Shown piece by piece: positions 52,468 through 61,904 of a stretch of DNA of 64,000 bases. This DNA is from Niameybacter massiliensis (lineage in GTDB: Bacteria > Bacillota > Clostridia > Lachnospirales > Cellulosilyticaceae), in NCBI RefSeq assembly GCF_001282685.1, contig NZ_LN875035.1:2466001-2530000 (forward strand), given 5' to 3'. The first letter of the stretch is position 1; the number at the start of each line of letters is the position of its first letter. A model generated the notes under the pieces. It did not search any database. It was given only the letters and a program-made list of their open reading frames with translations, and had not been told where the DNA came from. The translations under genes and the position numbers were made by a program.

Positions 52468-52737
52468 TTAAAGACATAATTTATTTTGTAAACAATGTAA
52501 AATATCACTTCTAGAAATCATCTCTATCATTCTTTCTGTATCTTCATTAAATAACTGATAAAGCCTTGCAACACATTCTAAAAGTTCATCATAACATTCA
52601 AAACATAATGTAGGATTAACGCCATCAGAGGTTACTAACATTTGAAATCTTTGATCTTCTGGTAATGTTGAATCATATAAAGTATGATTTTCATCTATTT
52701 TACCACAAGCAATACATTTCACTGGTTTTTTCATCAT
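52468..52737 (-). CDS. small zinc-ribbon-like protein
   Basis: The protein is about 89 residues long, with CIACGK near the N-terminus and CFECYDELLEC in the middle. This gives two CxxC pairs that could hold one zinc ion. The second half is helical. I do not know the family. Two adjacent ATGs (52737 and 52734) follow GGGAGG and either could be used; the frame's TTG at 52749 lies inside the ribosome site. A weak hairpin with a T run lies downstream at about 52420-52470. Confidence 0.6.
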   Translation of the reverse strand: MMKKPVKCIACGKIDENHTLYDSTLPEDQRFQMLVTSDGVNPTLCFECYDELLECVARLYQLFNEDTERMIEMISRSDILHCLQNKLCL

Positions 52738-52832
52738 ATTTCCTCCCAAGATTGTTTTTATTTTATTATACCCCTTTATAAAATTATAAAAAACAACCTA
52801 TGTTACGTATAGTCAATAGATTATTAAAAGAC

Positions 52833-52860
52833 AAAAAAAGAAGAAGCCTTAGCTTCTTCC
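52833..52860 (-). terminator. terminator with the DUF1540 stop codon in its loop
   Basis: GGAAGAAGC and GCTTCTTC flank the TAA stop codon (52849-52851), which forms the loop. A seven-T run follows on the minus strand. Confidence 0.85.
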
Positions 52861-53175
52861 ACATCTAAATGTTCCACATTGTGTATCATGACTACAAGTA
52901 CAAGTAGATGCACCTGCTACACCTACTTCTTCAGCATGACATTCTGTATGATGATTAAAAATACAGTTGTCTGCTGTACATTTAATATCTACTACTGCTT
53001 GAGCCATATGTTCTTGATTACTTAATGTATACTCAGTAGAATCAAAATTTGCACAACATGTATCTTCTACATTTGTTGCTTGTTTTCCATTTCCATCAAT
53101 TTCAATATAGTTCAAACTGCAGTAGTCTTCCTTATTATAAGAACAGTTTGTTACTGTACAACGTAATTTAGGCAT
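52849..53175 (-). CDS. tandem DUF1540 Cys-rich protein
   Basis: The 108-residue protein holds two DUF1540 units. The first is CTVTNCSYNKEDYCSLNYI to CCANF; the second is CTADNCIFNHHTECHAEEV to CGTF. Each has about four to five conserved cysteines and the C-x4-C-x-[YF]-N start, typical of small proteins in spore-forming clostridia. The function is unknown. The upstream region has a near-perfect sigma-G-type promoter, so it may be a forespore product. Confidence 0.9.
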   Translation of the reverse strand: MPKLRCTVTNCSYNKEDYCSLNYIEIDGNGKQATNVEDTCCANFDSTEYTLSNQEHMAQAVVDIKCTADNCIFNHHTECHAEEVGVAGASTCTCSHDTQCGTFRCGRS

Positions 53176-53207
53176 ACATATCCTCCTCTAAAATCGACTT
53201 GTAAAAT

Positions 53208-53237
53208 TAGTATGCCTCATTTATTATATTTTATTGT
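53208..53237 (-). promoter_or_regulatory. sigma-G-type promoter of the DUF1540 gene
   Basis: On the minus strand CATACTA (53208-53214) is an exact -10 match to the sigma-G consensus. ACAATA (53232-53237), 17 bp upstream, matches TGAATA at four of six positions. Confidence 0.55.
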
Positions 53238-53238
53238 T

Positions 53239-53733
53239 TTAAATTTTTGTATTTTCAAGGGTTTTAATGGTAATTTTAAGCTCTTGAATACGCTCATCTA
53301 TCACACAATATAGACTTTCGTCTAATACCAATGTAAATTTATAAGTATTAAACTTTTCAATAAAACTACCTGTTGTATAAGTCTTAGTATCTTCTTCTGT
53401 CTTACCTATATAAAATAATTCATTTGCATTGACATAAATTACTTCTATATCATCAAATGTAAGAAACTTATATCCCCCTACACTAATTCCATACTTCAAA
53501 AATAACTTATTCATTTCTTTAATTTGTTTCAATACTTCTTTACCACTTTTATAATGAGACCCGTCTAATTTGCTTATTTCATCTTTAATTTGCTCAAGTC
53601 CTAAGCTACTTTCCTTATAAGTCCCTATTAATAAATTCATTGTATTTTTAAGTTGCAATTCCGCCTCTGATTTAATAGGCTTAGGTTTTTGTTCTCCCTT
53701 ACCTTTACTAGGAAATTGATAAACTTTTGCCAT
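53239..53733 (-). CDS. uncharacterised 164-residue cytoplasmic protein
   Basis: The protein has a basic N-terminus (PSKGKGEQKPKPIKSE), a helical middle and a beta-rich part (YKFLTFDDIEVIYVNANELFYI), then a C-terminal coiled-coil-like helix. No signal peptide, Cys or known motif is visible. A sigma-A promoter (TTAAAT-17-TATAAT on the minus strand) lies about 40 bp upstream, so expression is probably vegetative. Confidence 0.6.
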   Translation of the reverse strand: MAKVYQFPSKGKGEQKPKPIKSEAELQLKNTMNLLIGTYKESSLGLEQIKDEISKLDGSHYKSGKEVLKQIKEMNKLFLKYGISVGGYKFLTFDDIEVIYVNANELFYIGKTEEDTKTYTTGSFIEKFNTYKFTLVLDESLYCVIDERIQELKITIKTLENTKI

Positions 53734-53868
53734 CCTACTTACCTACTTTCTTTTATTTCTAATAGGTATTATATCATACCCTAATACGAGATTTAATCTT
53801 ATCTTTTGTGTAATTTCTACTATATTTATACTATTTTTACTATATTTTAAAACTTTCACACAAAATAT

Positions 53869-53896
53869 TTGTTGATTCAAAAACATATGTTATACT
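53869..53896 (+). promoter_or_regulatory. sigma-A promoter of the dCache chemoreceptor gene
   Basis: TTGTTG (53869-53874) and TATACT (53891-53896) are 16 bp apart, some 65 bp upstream of the start codon. Confidence 0.55.
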
Positions 53897-53964
53897 TATT
53901 TTACACATTTATCTACACTCAATTCTATATATTCATCTATATTTTATACTAAGGTGGGGAAAAC

Positions 53965-55938
53965 ATGAAAAACTCAATCCAATTTAAACTCTTAGCAAAT
54001 ATTTTAGTGATTACTTTAGCAATTATTTTAGTGATGTATTTTTCACTTAGCTCTATCCTTAAAACAGTTCTAAAAGAAAGTAATTTAGAACATATTCAAA
54101 CCCTTTCTACTTGCGCAAGAGATCAGATTGAACTTTATACAACAAACAATCTTAATATTGTCGATGCCATTGCTAATAACTCTATCTTAGTTGACTTACA
54201 AACTACAATGAATGAAAAGCAAAACTTTTTAAGAAATAGTGCTTCGAAATATGGTGCCACCCAAATAGGTTTAGTTAATTCTTCAGGATTATTATCTTTT
54301 CCTGACCAAACTACACAAGATATAAAAGATACAACCTATTATCAAAACTTAATGCACGGTAAATCTGAGGTATTTGGCCCTTATTATACAGATGACCAAA
54401 GTGAATTTTTAATTGGTTTTACTGCCCCTGTGATACAAAATGGTAGAGTAACTGGTGGTGTTATTCTCTATAAAAATGGTCTTGACCTGTCTCAATTTAT
54501 AAGCCAATTTAACTTTGGTCAAAACGGACATGCTTATATCTTAAATACAGAAGGCACGCTCATTGCTTCCTCTAAAAATACACTAGATGAACAAGAAGTA
54601 TCCATTGAAGATCGTACGCTCCTTCATCAAGAAATCTTAGATAATAAATTAGGTACAACCACTTATTCATCTTCTGACGGAGAGCTTTGTCTTTCTTATC
54701 TAAATGTTCCTTCTACTGGCTGGAGCATCGTTTTAGAATCCTTAGAAAGTGATCTATTTGCTAATATGTATCGTATTTTAAATACATTACTTATAATTAG
54801 TATTATAGCTATTCTTTTAGCCGTCTTAGGAAGTAGCTTTATTGCACGTAGTCTTTCTAAAAGGCTCTCTACTTTTAAACAAACTTTTGAACAACTAGCT
54901 ACTGGTGATTTTTGTATAGAGCTTAATCAAAAAGAACTTCAACAAAAAGATGAGATCGGAGCTTTATATCAAGCTTTAAATCAATTCATGCACTCTATGC
55001 AAGATATGCTTTTAGCTGTTAAAGAAAGTAGTGCTACACTTTCTTCACATTCTGATGATCTTCTTATGACTTCTTCTGCTCTCCTTCACTCTTCTGAGTA
55101 TATTAATGATACTTCTCAAGACATTGCTCATGGGACTACACTTCAAAATAATGATCTAGTGATTGTGAATCAACTAGTTGAAAATGTAAATGAGCATATT
55201 CAAGAAGTACGTCTAAGTCTCGATAACATCACAACATTTATCCAAGAAGTAAATCATTCTACTTCTATTAGTACTGCAGATATGGAAAAACTTTCTACTT
55301 CTTTGATAAACTTTAATGCTATTTTCTCTAATCTATCTGAAAGCATTATGTCTATGAATACTAAAATGTACGCCATTACAGACATTACACATATTATCAA
55401 TGGAATCTCTGAGCAAACCAACTTACTTGCTCTCAATGCTGCCATTGAAGCTGCCAGAGCTGGTGAAAGTGGACGTGGTTTTTCCATTGTTGCCACTGAA
55501 ATCCGTAAACTGGCTGAACAAAGTAAACTGGCTGCTCAAAATATTAATCATGTTATTAAAGATGTCATTGGAGAAAATCAAAATATTATCTCATCCAACG
55601 AAGACCTAGCCCATGAACTTAATGCCCAAAAAGAACATGTTTATAATACACTCGCATCATTTCAAACTATTATTAGTGGTGTAGAAGAAATTACACCTAA
55701 AATCACGGTTATTTCAGGAAAAACTACAACGCTTAATAATGAAAAAGAAAAACTCTACCACAATATTAAGAATATCACTACCACTTCTATTAAAATTGCT
55801 TCAAAAGCTGATGACGCCTATACAGAAACTACTTGTCTTCAAGATGCAAGCCAACAAATTAATGAGACAGCCTCTCACCTAACTTATTTAACCGAGCACC
55901 TCGGCAATAAGATGAAGCAATTTAAGCTTAATCATTAG
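53965..55938 (+). CDS. dCache-domain methyl-accepting chemotaxis protein
   Basis: The 657-residue receptor has a membrane helix at about 9-29 and a double-Cache extracellular sensor (about 35-265; [51 protein letters not shown]). A second membrane helix at about 272-293, HAMP (about 294-350) and the signalling domain with [31 protein letters not shown] follow. Such sensors usually bind amino acids or other small organic ligands. The specific ligand motif for amino acids is not complete enough to call. Confidence 0.94.
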   Translation: MKNSIQFKLLANILVITLAIILVMYFSLSSILKTVLKESNLEHIQTLSTCARDQIELYTTNNLNIVDAIANNSILVDLQTTMNEKQNFLRNSASKYGATQIGLVNSSGLLSFPDQTTQDIKDTTYYQNLMHGKSEVFGPYYTDDQSEFLIGFTAPVIQNGRVTGGVILYKNGLDLSQFISQFNFGQNGHAYILNTEGTLIASSKNTLDEQEVSIEDRTLLHQEILDNKLGTTTYSSSDGELCLSYLNVPSTGWSIVLESLESDLFANMYRILNTLLIISIIAILLAVLGSSFIARSLSKRLSTFKQTFEQLATGDFCIELNQKELQQKDEIGALYQALNQFMHSMQDMLLAVKESSATLSSHSDDLLMTSSALLHSSEYINDTSQDIAHGTTLQNNDLVIVNQLVENVNEHIQEVRLSLDNITTFIQEVNHSTSISTADMEKLSTSLINFNAIFSNLSESIMSMNTKMYAITDITHIINGISEQTNLLALNAAIEAARAGESGRGFSIVATEIRKLAEQSKLAAQNINHVIKDVIGENQNIISSNEDLAHELNAQKEHVYNTLASFQTIISGVEEITPKITVISGKTTTLNNEKEKLYHNIKNITTTSIKIASKADDAYTETTCLQDASQQINETASHLTYLTEHLGNKMKQFKLNH

Positions 55939-56258
55939 GTTTATCTATCATATTATGTCAAACTATGTCGTAAATTTTATCGAATTTGCACTTAAATGAT
56001 GCATTATTACAAAATTACTTGTTTAAATCAGTTTTTGTGATAATCTATTGTCAAGGGAAAGCCCCTTACTTTCCCTCTCTTATGCACAAAGTCTTTTGAT
56101 CGGCTCCCCTATTTTCGATCAACTCTACATATATAGCATAAACCCCTAAAACGTTAATATAATACTAACTATAAATGATTTTGTTGCATAAGCTATCCCT
56201 TACCAAAATAAAAGAACCTACCTACATTTCCCTTATCTACATGTAGTTAGGTTCTTTT
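55939..56258. other. 320-bp intergenic region without a recognisable gene
   Basis: The gap lies between the convergent receptor and kinase genes. It holds a GGGAAAG/CTTTCCC hairpin (about 56055-56075), a GATCG/CGATC hairpin (about 56118-56141) and the terminator at 56210. The central 56040-56150 part is less A/T-rich than its surroundings and could be a small RNA, but I see no clear promoter. Confidence 0.4.
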
Positions 56259-56260
56259 TT
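56210..56260 (-). terminator. terminator of the second two-component operon
   Basis: AAAGAACCTA pairs with TAGGTTCTTT, partly extended by TAC/GTA, and overlaps the kinase stop codon. Confidence 0.75.
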
Positions 56261-57944
56261 AACATTTAGGCTTTGGTAACATCACCATTAAGCTAAATTC
56301 ACTTATTTCCTCATTATAGCTCCATTTTACATTTCCACCATAATACTCTGTAACCTTGTAAATAATTTGCATTCCATAGCCATGGCCTTCTTTTTCTAAT
56401 TTACGAGTTAAAAATCTTTTTTCTCGTATCTTAGGTTGCTGATCACAAGTATTAATAAGCTTTAACACCATCCAACTCTCATTAAATGTATAAGTAATAA
56501 ATTTAATTTGTTTAATTTCCTTATGACTAATATGCTGTATTGCATTATCTAACATATTGCTCAATAGACTTACTTGATCTTTTAATTTTATAAAAGATAA
56601 ATCTATAGGTTCAATATCTAATTCACATTCAATACGGTTTTGATCCATTATTCCAAGTTTCTCACTTAAAATAACATCTAATATTTCATTACCTGTTATA
56701 ACAGTATGCCTATATTTTTCAATTTCTACGTTCATACTTTCTATGTATTCTATCACTTTATCATCTGAAGCATTTTTAGCTAGAGAATGTACACATATCA
56801 AATGATTCTTTATATCATGAATAATTGTATTTCCACTATTATATTTTTCTTCTAATAGCTTATAGTGTGCTTTACTTATTTTTTCTCTCTCCTCTATAAG
56901 CTGCTTCTCTTTTTTCATATGATAAATCCAAATAATACTTCCAGCTGTTCCACTAAATAGCATGACCCCTAAAATATTAATAAAACTTATATCTATTTGT
57001 CTTTTTATACCTTCTGCAAGATAATTACTATTTTCTTCTACATAAGCTGTTATATCATCAATATAAATTCCTGCCGAAATAATCCAATTATAAGGTTTAT
57101 AAAGCTTAGTATAGCTAATTTTCAAGGCAACATCATTACTGTCTTTCTTTTTATAGTGATAAGTATTCCATGATTCACCTGTTCTTTTTATATCTTCAAG
57201 CTCTTTTTGATATGGAAAATTCCCTGTTTTATCAATACGATATGTAGATAACAAGTGCCCTTCTCGCTCTGGCATCGTATGGTCCACAATACATCTAGCG
57301 TAGTCTGTACCACCGTTATAGTCTAAAATTTCGCTAACCCATATATAAATATCCTTCCCCATTCCCATATTACGGATATCATTTAAGGCTAATTCCTTAG
57401 CTCTTTCTTCTATAGCTTCTTTTGTAAGACCGAAAATAATTACTGTATCCTTAGATTGTATATATCTTATAGCATGTTTCGCAAAACCTTGGGTATATTT
57501 TGCAAGTTCAGCTTGACTCATTTGTATGCCTTCTAATGCACGATTACTGCTATATCTCACACTATTATTTTTACTATCCCATATAATCATATCTGCTTGA
57601 AGCTGATCACATGATTGCTGTAAACCCAACTGTTCCTCAAAGTCTTCTCTTATTATCTCATCTTTAATTTCTATATTTTCAAATACATTACCAAATGTTT
57701 GTAAATAATAGTCAATATCCTTTTCCAAACGTGCTTTTTCTATTTCTATTTGACTATAAACAATGTCAACAACCTCTTCTATGCGTCGTTTTTGTTTGTC
57801 AATTAACATTTGATGAAAATTATCACTTACAACCTTATATGTATTTTCTGTATCCATTCTATAAATAATAGCTAAACATATTCCTACTATGAAGATCAGT
57901 AAAATAATAATGCTAACTACGCTTGCTTTTCTTGCCCACTTCAA
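56259..57944 (-). CDS. Cache-domain GHKL sensor histidine kinase
   Basis: The 561-residue kinase has a membrane helix at about 8-28, a Cache-type extracytoplasmic sensor (about 35-310; KDIYIWVSEILDYNGGTDYA, YNWIISAGIYIDD) and a second helix at about 322-342. The phosphoacceptor His lies in IIHDIKNHLICVHSL (near 380), and a GHKL ATPase follows with NMLDNAIQHI and GHGYGMQIIY. The start is TTG 57944, preceded by a GGGGGA-type site. It follows the LytTR regulator gene by 12 bp. Confidence 0.88.
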   Translation of the reverse strand: MKWARKASVVSIIILLIFIVGICLAIIYRMDTENTYKVVSDNFHQMLIDKQKRRIEEVVDIVYSQIEIEKARLEKDIDYYLQTFGNVFENIEIKDEIIREDFEEQLGLQQSCDQLQADMIIWDSKNNSVRYSSNRALEGIQMSQAELAKYTQGFAKHAIRYIQSKDTVIIFGLTKEAIEERAKELALNDIRNMGMGKDIYIWVSEILDYNGGTDYARCIVDHTMPEREGHLLSTYRIDKTGNFPYQKELEDIKRTGESWNTYHYKKKDSNDVALKISYTKLYKPYNWIISAGIYIDDITAYVEENSNYLAEGIKRQIDISFINILGVMLFSGTAGSIIWIYHMKKEKQLIEEREKISKAHYKLLEEKYNSGNTIIHDIKNHLICVHSLAKNASDDKVIEYIESMNVEIEKYRHTVITGNEILDVILSEKLGIMDQNRIECELDIEPIDLSFIKLKDQVSLLSNMLDNAIQHISHKEIKQIKFITYTFNESWMVLKLINTCDQQPKIREKRFLTRKLEKEGHGYGMQIIYKVTEYYGGNVKWSYNEEISEFSLMVMLPKPKC

Positions 57945-57956
57945 TACCTATTCCCC

Positions 57957-58664
57957 CTATTTAATATTATCTATGTAGTTAACAAACTCTTCCTTAAACT
58001 TTTTATATTTTCTTTGTGAAACATAGATGATTTCATTGTCTGTCAAAATAATTTTTTCTCTATCTAAGTGTTTGACATATTTTAAATTTACCAAATAACT
58101 TGTATGTGGATTTGAAAATCCAAAGCCTTTTAACTTTTCATTCCACTCACTTAAGGAAATAGTAGTCTTATAAGTCTCATCCCAGGTATGAATAATAACT
58201 TTTCTTGCTTCTATAGCCAAGTATTTAATTTGAGCTATCTGAATACGTTTTATTTCTCCTTCACTCTTTATAATAATACAATTTTTATTTTTTTTAATTG
58301 CTTCTATAAGCCCTATCATTGTTTCATGAAATTCTTCTATCTGAATTGGCTTAAGAAGATAACGATAAGCTTTCACTGCATATCCTTCAGCCCAAGAACT
58401 TTCTAAAGCTGTCAAAAATACAATTTGTATATTTTCATTAACTTTCCTTATACTTTTTGCTATTTCTACACCACTTACCCCCTTCATTTGTATATCTAAT
58501 AAAAGAATATCATATTGATTAAAATCCTTTTTCAGTAGTTCTTCCCCTGAAGTATACGTATCTATTTTTAGAGAGATTTTAATCTTTTGTTGTAGGTCAT
58601 TTAGCATTTCTTTAATCTTATCTTGCCATATTATTTCATCTTCACAAATAGCAATCGTATACAT
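57957..58664 (-). CDS. LytTR-family response regulator (second system)
   Basis: The 235-residue protein has a receiver domain (AICEDE; phosphoacceptor in ILLLDIQMKGVSGVEIAKS; Lys in YLLKP) and a LytTR DNA-binding domain (FSNPHTSYLVNLKYVKHLDR, IYVSQRKYKKFKEEF). The frame starts at GTG 58676, but ATG 58664 follows GAGG by six bases. It forms a two-component system with the Cache kinase. It is related to, but clearly distinct from, the regulator at 26035-26748. Confidence 0.92.
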   Translation of the reverse strand: MYTIAICEDEIIWQDKIKEMLNDLQQKIKISLKIDTYTSGEELLKKDFNQYDILLLDIQMKGVSGVEIAKSIRKVNENIQIVFLTALESSWAEGYAVKAYRYLLKPIQIEEFHETMIGLIEAIKKNKNCIIIKSEGEIKRIQIAQIKYLAIEARKVIIHTWDETYKTTISLSEWNEKLKGFGFSNPHTSYLVNLKYVKHLDREKIILTDNEIIYVSQRKYKKFKEEFVNYIDNIK

Positions 58665-58701
58665 TGTACACCTCACTTTATGTCTATTTTATGCCAATTT
58701 T

Positions 58702-58730
58702 ATTATACGAACCTTTAAAGTGAAATGCAA
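58702..58730 (-). promoter_or_regulatory. sigma-A promoter of the second two-component operon
   Basis: On the minus strand TTGCAT (58725-58730) and TATAAT (58702-58707) are 17 bp apart. The -35 lies within two copies of GCATTTC spaced 10 bp, which might be a regulator contact. Confidence 0.6.
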
Positions 58731-58751
58731 GAAATGCCTAATAATTCCCTA

Positions 58752-59144
58752 CTATTTCACAAATTTCTTCCAATCTCCCGATGAGATGTATTTCCCTTTA
58801 TTTTTTGCTTCCTCTTCATTAGCATAAGTATATACCCAACACCATTCTTCTGTTCCATCATCTAATATCGTTTTATGCTTTGTTCGAATGTATAAATTAT
58901 CCTCTCCTTCTCCAAAATAGCCTTCTAAAAAGTCTAAGCTCCTAAGTAATTTATCTTGGTTTATAGTCATCACTTCACCATGTACTTCATCTGTTCCTCT
59001 AATAACAGCCGGATACCCTGCAGGTAAATGATAAAGTTTTCCTTTTATTGTTCCATTTTGAATATGACGTACTCTATTTTTAAGCACTTTGTCATGATTC
59101 CAAAAATCTTGACGAAGTGAACCGTAAACAAATATTTTTTCCAT
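58752..59144 (-). CDS. gamma-glutamylcyclotransferase-like (GGCT/AIG2) protein
   Basis: The 130-residue protein has the GGCT fold marks: the substrate-loop motif FVYGSLRQ at the N-terminus, GKLYHLPAGYPAVI, and the catalytic acid position in LDFLEGYFGEG. These enzymes release 5-oxoproline from gamma-glutamyl amines or peptides. Its neighbour is the pyroglutamyl-peptidase operon, also 5-oxoproline-linked, although a terminator separates them. Confidence 0.85.
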   Translation of the reverse strand: MEKIFVYGSLRQDFWNHDKVLKNRVRHIQNGTIKGKLYHLPAGYPAVIRGTDEVHGEVMTINQDKLLRSLDFLEGYFGEGEDNLYIRTKHKTILDDGTEEWCWVYTYANEEEAKNKGKYISSGDWKKFVK

Positions 59145-59171
59145 GTGTTGTCCTCCTTGATGTCAAACTAA

Positions 59172-59218
59172 AAAGAAAAGGTCTGTAACCCGCGCCTTGG
59201 GTTACAAACCTTTTCTTT
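59172..59218 (-). terminator. terminator after pcp
   Basis: A 20-bp stem with one mismatch (AAAGAAAAGG and CTGTAACCC with their complements) has a 7-nt loop and ends the DUF969-DUF979-pcp operon. Confidence 0.85.
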
Positions 59219-59309
59219 GGTAAGTGAATCATAATAATAGACTTTTAACGTTGATAATCTTATTATAAGATTGTTACTTTAAAAAATATAGATGTAATAT
59301 TTGGTTACA

Positions 59310-59951
59310 CTAGCAGATTGTTCCTGCTGCTACTTTAAGATCTTCCTCTACTTCACTGATTGTACGTAAACAAATTTCAAGACCTTTTGTAATATCTTTT
59401 ACTGACATAGATGGCATGTTTGGTTTGGCTACAACTTGTCCTGGGATATATGGTACGTGGATAAAGCCACCTTTCATATGAGGATAGCGTTTGTTAATCA
59501 TATAAAGTACACCATACATAACATGGTTACATACAAATGTCCCTGCAGTATTAGAAAGTGAAGCTGGGATACCTGCTTTTACCATTTCAGCAACCATTGC
59601 TTTTACTGGTAAATTGGTAAAGTAGGCATTCTCACCATCAGCAAATACGGGTGTATCTACTGGTTGTTTGCCTTCATTATCTTCAATACGTGCATCATCC
59701 ACATTGATTGCTACACGCTCTGGTGTAATTCCAAAGCGTCCACCTGCTTGACCAATAGATACAACCACGTCTGGATTGTATTGTTTGATGGCCTCTTCAA
59801 TTTTTTCTAAACTTTTATTAAATACGGTTGGAATCTCTAGTTTGATAATTTCTGCTTTTCCAACTGTATCAGGTAATTTTTTTACTGCTTCTAATGCTGG
59901 ATTGATTGCTTCTCCACCAAATGGATCAAATCCTGTAATAAGTATTTTCAT
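59310..59951 (-). CDS. pcp: pyroglutamyl-peptidase I
   Basis: The 213-residue cysteine peptidase removes N-terminal 5-oxoproline from peptides. The family start [17 protein letters not shown] is present. The catalytic triad can be placed at E79 ([16 protein letters not shown]), C141 ([15 protein letters not shown]) and H165 ([10 protein letters not shown]). It lies about 110 bp downstream of the two membrane-protein genes DUF969 and DUF979, with which it is commonly associated in Firmicutes. Confidence 0.96.
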   Translation of the reverse strand: MKILITGFDPFGGEAINPALEAVKKLPDTVGKAEIIKLEIPTVFNKSLEKIEEAIKQYNPDVVVSIGQAGGRFGITPERVAINVDDARIEDNEGKQPVDTPVFADGENAYFTNLPVKAMVAEMVKAGIPASLSNTAGTFVCNHVMYGVLYMINKRYPHMKGGFIHVPYIPGQVVAKPNMPSMSVKDITKGLEICLRTISEVEEDLKVAAGTIC

Positions 59952-60060
59952 ACTAGCATACCTCTCTTTCCTTACTTAAACTCTTATCTTATACTTAAAT
60001 TCCTAGCTTATCTATATAGCTGACTAATAGATTTTTTATAACTTGCTCCTATAGCTTCTA

Positions 60061-60975
60061 CTAGAATGCCCAGAAGTACATCAGTGCAATATGAATGATA
60101 AGAAGTGGAATAGCTAGCATTACTTGATGCTTGATCACCGCATTCTTATCTTTTGTCTGTAAGAGTACTGCTGGAAGTACATTAAAGTTAGCTGCCATAG
60201 GTGTTAAAAGTGTTCCACAGTATCCTGCTGTTAATGCCAGCGTGGAAGCAATAATCACATTTCCTCCTTGGGCGAAAACAAATGGTACACCAATCCCTAC
60301 TGTAATAACAGAGAATGCTGCAAAGGCATTTCCCATAATCATTGTAAAGAGCGCCATACCTACACAGTATGCTATAACACCAAGTAAAATATTGCCCTCT
60401 GGAATAACAACAGCTATCCCCCTTGAGATTACATCACCTACGCCTGCTTCTGTAAAGAGTGTACCAAGTGATGCTAAAAGTTGAGGCAAAATACACATTG
60501 CTCCAATAGCTTGAAGCATACGATTTCCATCTTGACCAACTGTTTTTATTGGTGCTTTTGTTAAAAGCAGTGTAAATACAAGGGTAATACAGGCTGCTAT
60601 TCCAATAGCTACTGTACCACTTAAGCTTGTAAACTTAGCTACACATACAACAATAATTACAATTGCTAGAGATGGCAAGAAAATCTTATTGCCTAAGCGT
60701 TTAGCTTGCTCTATTGTAAAGCCTTGCTCTGGCATATTTACTTTTCCCATATTTACTTGCTTGGTAGCTGTGAGCACTCCAATTATAACTAAAAGTGCAC
60801 CAACTACTGTACCTGGTAAGTAACTTCCAAAAATAAAAATACTTCCTAAGATGACCCAAAAAGTCATTGTACCTATTCTCGTTTTGTGTGTTGTATCTTT
60901 GAAGATGTTAAAGGCAACTAAGTACATTAAACAGCCTACTAATACATAAAAAAGTTCTAATAAGAAGTCTCCCAT
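60061..60975 (-). CDS. DUF979 membrane protein, permease half
   Basis: The 304-residue integral membrane protein has about nine to ten helices. The DUF979 pattern is seen in LGSIFIFGSYLPGTVVGALLV, GNAFAAFSVITVGIGVPFVF and LTAGYCGTLLTPMAANFN. DUF969 and DUF979 proteins occur as adjacent pairs beside pcp and probably form one two-part transporter, perhaps for 5-oxoproline or pyroglutamyl peptides. Its ATG overlaps the DUF969 stop codon as TAATG, so translation is coupled. Confidence 0.9.
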   Translation of the reverse strand: MGDFLLELFYVLVGCLMYLVAFNIFKDTTHKTRIGTMTFWVILGSIFIFGSYLPGTVVGALLVIIGVLTATKQVNMGKVNMPEQGFTIEQAKRLGNKIFLPSLAIVIIVVCVAKFTSLSGTVAIGIAACITLVFTLLLTKAPIKTVGQDGNRMLQAIGAMCILPQLLASLGTLFTEAGVGDVISRGIAVVIPEGNILLGVIAYCVGMALFTMIMGNAFAAFSVITVGIGVPFVFAQGGNVIIASTLALTAGYCGTLLTPMAANFNVLPAVLLQTKDKNAVIKHQVMLAIPLLIIHIALMYFWAF

Positions 60976-61652
60976 TACTTAATCCCCCTTTTCTTTTCAA
61001 TCATTTTACGAATACTACGATCTAAATGTATATTTTGTATTACACCAAGTACTAGCGCAATAATTGCCACTGGTATAGCAATCTGTGCAATCTGAACGGT
61101 ATCAGCTATATAGCCTAGCTCTTCTAATGTTCCTGCAATTAAAAGAACACCTGAGTTTGCAATAAAGATATTTTGTGCAAAGAAGTTTCCATAGTTATCC
61201 GATGCAGCAGATGCAGCTTTAATTTTCTCTTCAATCTCTTCATCTAATTCACCATATTGGCTTACTGCTGCACCATTTGCCATTGGCTCAATGAGTGGGC
61301 GTACAAACTCAGCATGTCCACCTAAACGTAAGCCCATAGCAATAGCAATCTCCCGAATAAGTAAGTATATAGATAAGATTTTTCCTGTTGACATATTTTT
61401 TAGACTTTTAATAAGTTCTATAGCACGTTGTTTAAGTCCATAGCGTTCTGATATACCTATAATTGGTAAAATTAATAAATACAACGCCATATGCCTTTGT
61501 TTAATAAATGTATCGCCAATTGTACCTAAAATTTCAAAGATACCCATATCTGCTACAAGCCCTGTAACAATACCCGCTGTTAAGACAACAGCAATTGTAT
61601 CAAATTTTAGAATAAAACCTACGATAACAATTACAATTCCTATTAGTTCCAT
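60975..61652 (-). CDS. DUF969 membrane protein, permease half
   Basis: The 225-residue protein has about six helices and the family stretches IIGISERYGLKQRAIELIKSL, GLRLGGHAEFVRPLIEPMA and ASDNYGNFFAQNIFIANSGVL. It is the first gene of the DUF969-DUF979-pcp operon. The pair likely acts as a symporter of the ArsB/NhaD-like ion-transporter kind; the substrate is inferred only from the pcp link. Confidence 0.9.
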   Translation of the reverse strand: MELIGIVIVIVGFILKFDTIAVVLTAGIVTGLVADMGIFEILGTIGDTFIKQRHMALYLLILPIIGISERYGLKQRAIELIKSLKNMSTGKILSIYLLIREIAIAMGLRLGGHAEFVRPLIEPMANGAAVSQYGELDEEIEEKIKAASAASDNYGNFFAQNIFIANSGVLLIAGTLEELGYIADTVQIAQIAIPVAIIALVLGVIQNIHLDRSIRKMIEKKRGIK

Positions 61653-61904
61653 GTTGTCCTCCTTATAAGTTCATTATTTCTATTATACGCACTTTCCCTC
61701 CTAATAACTACCTTTTTTGTCGTTTTATAGCTTTTTATATTTTTTAATCTATTAATATACATTCTAGGGCTCAAAATATAAAATCCCAACGACACTATAG
61801 TCCACCCATATAAAATATTAGAAAACTCTAGACTAGCTACATAAAAAATATTAAAATAATACTACTGTCTAAATTTATTTTATAATGACTACAAGGGGAG
61901 AAAT

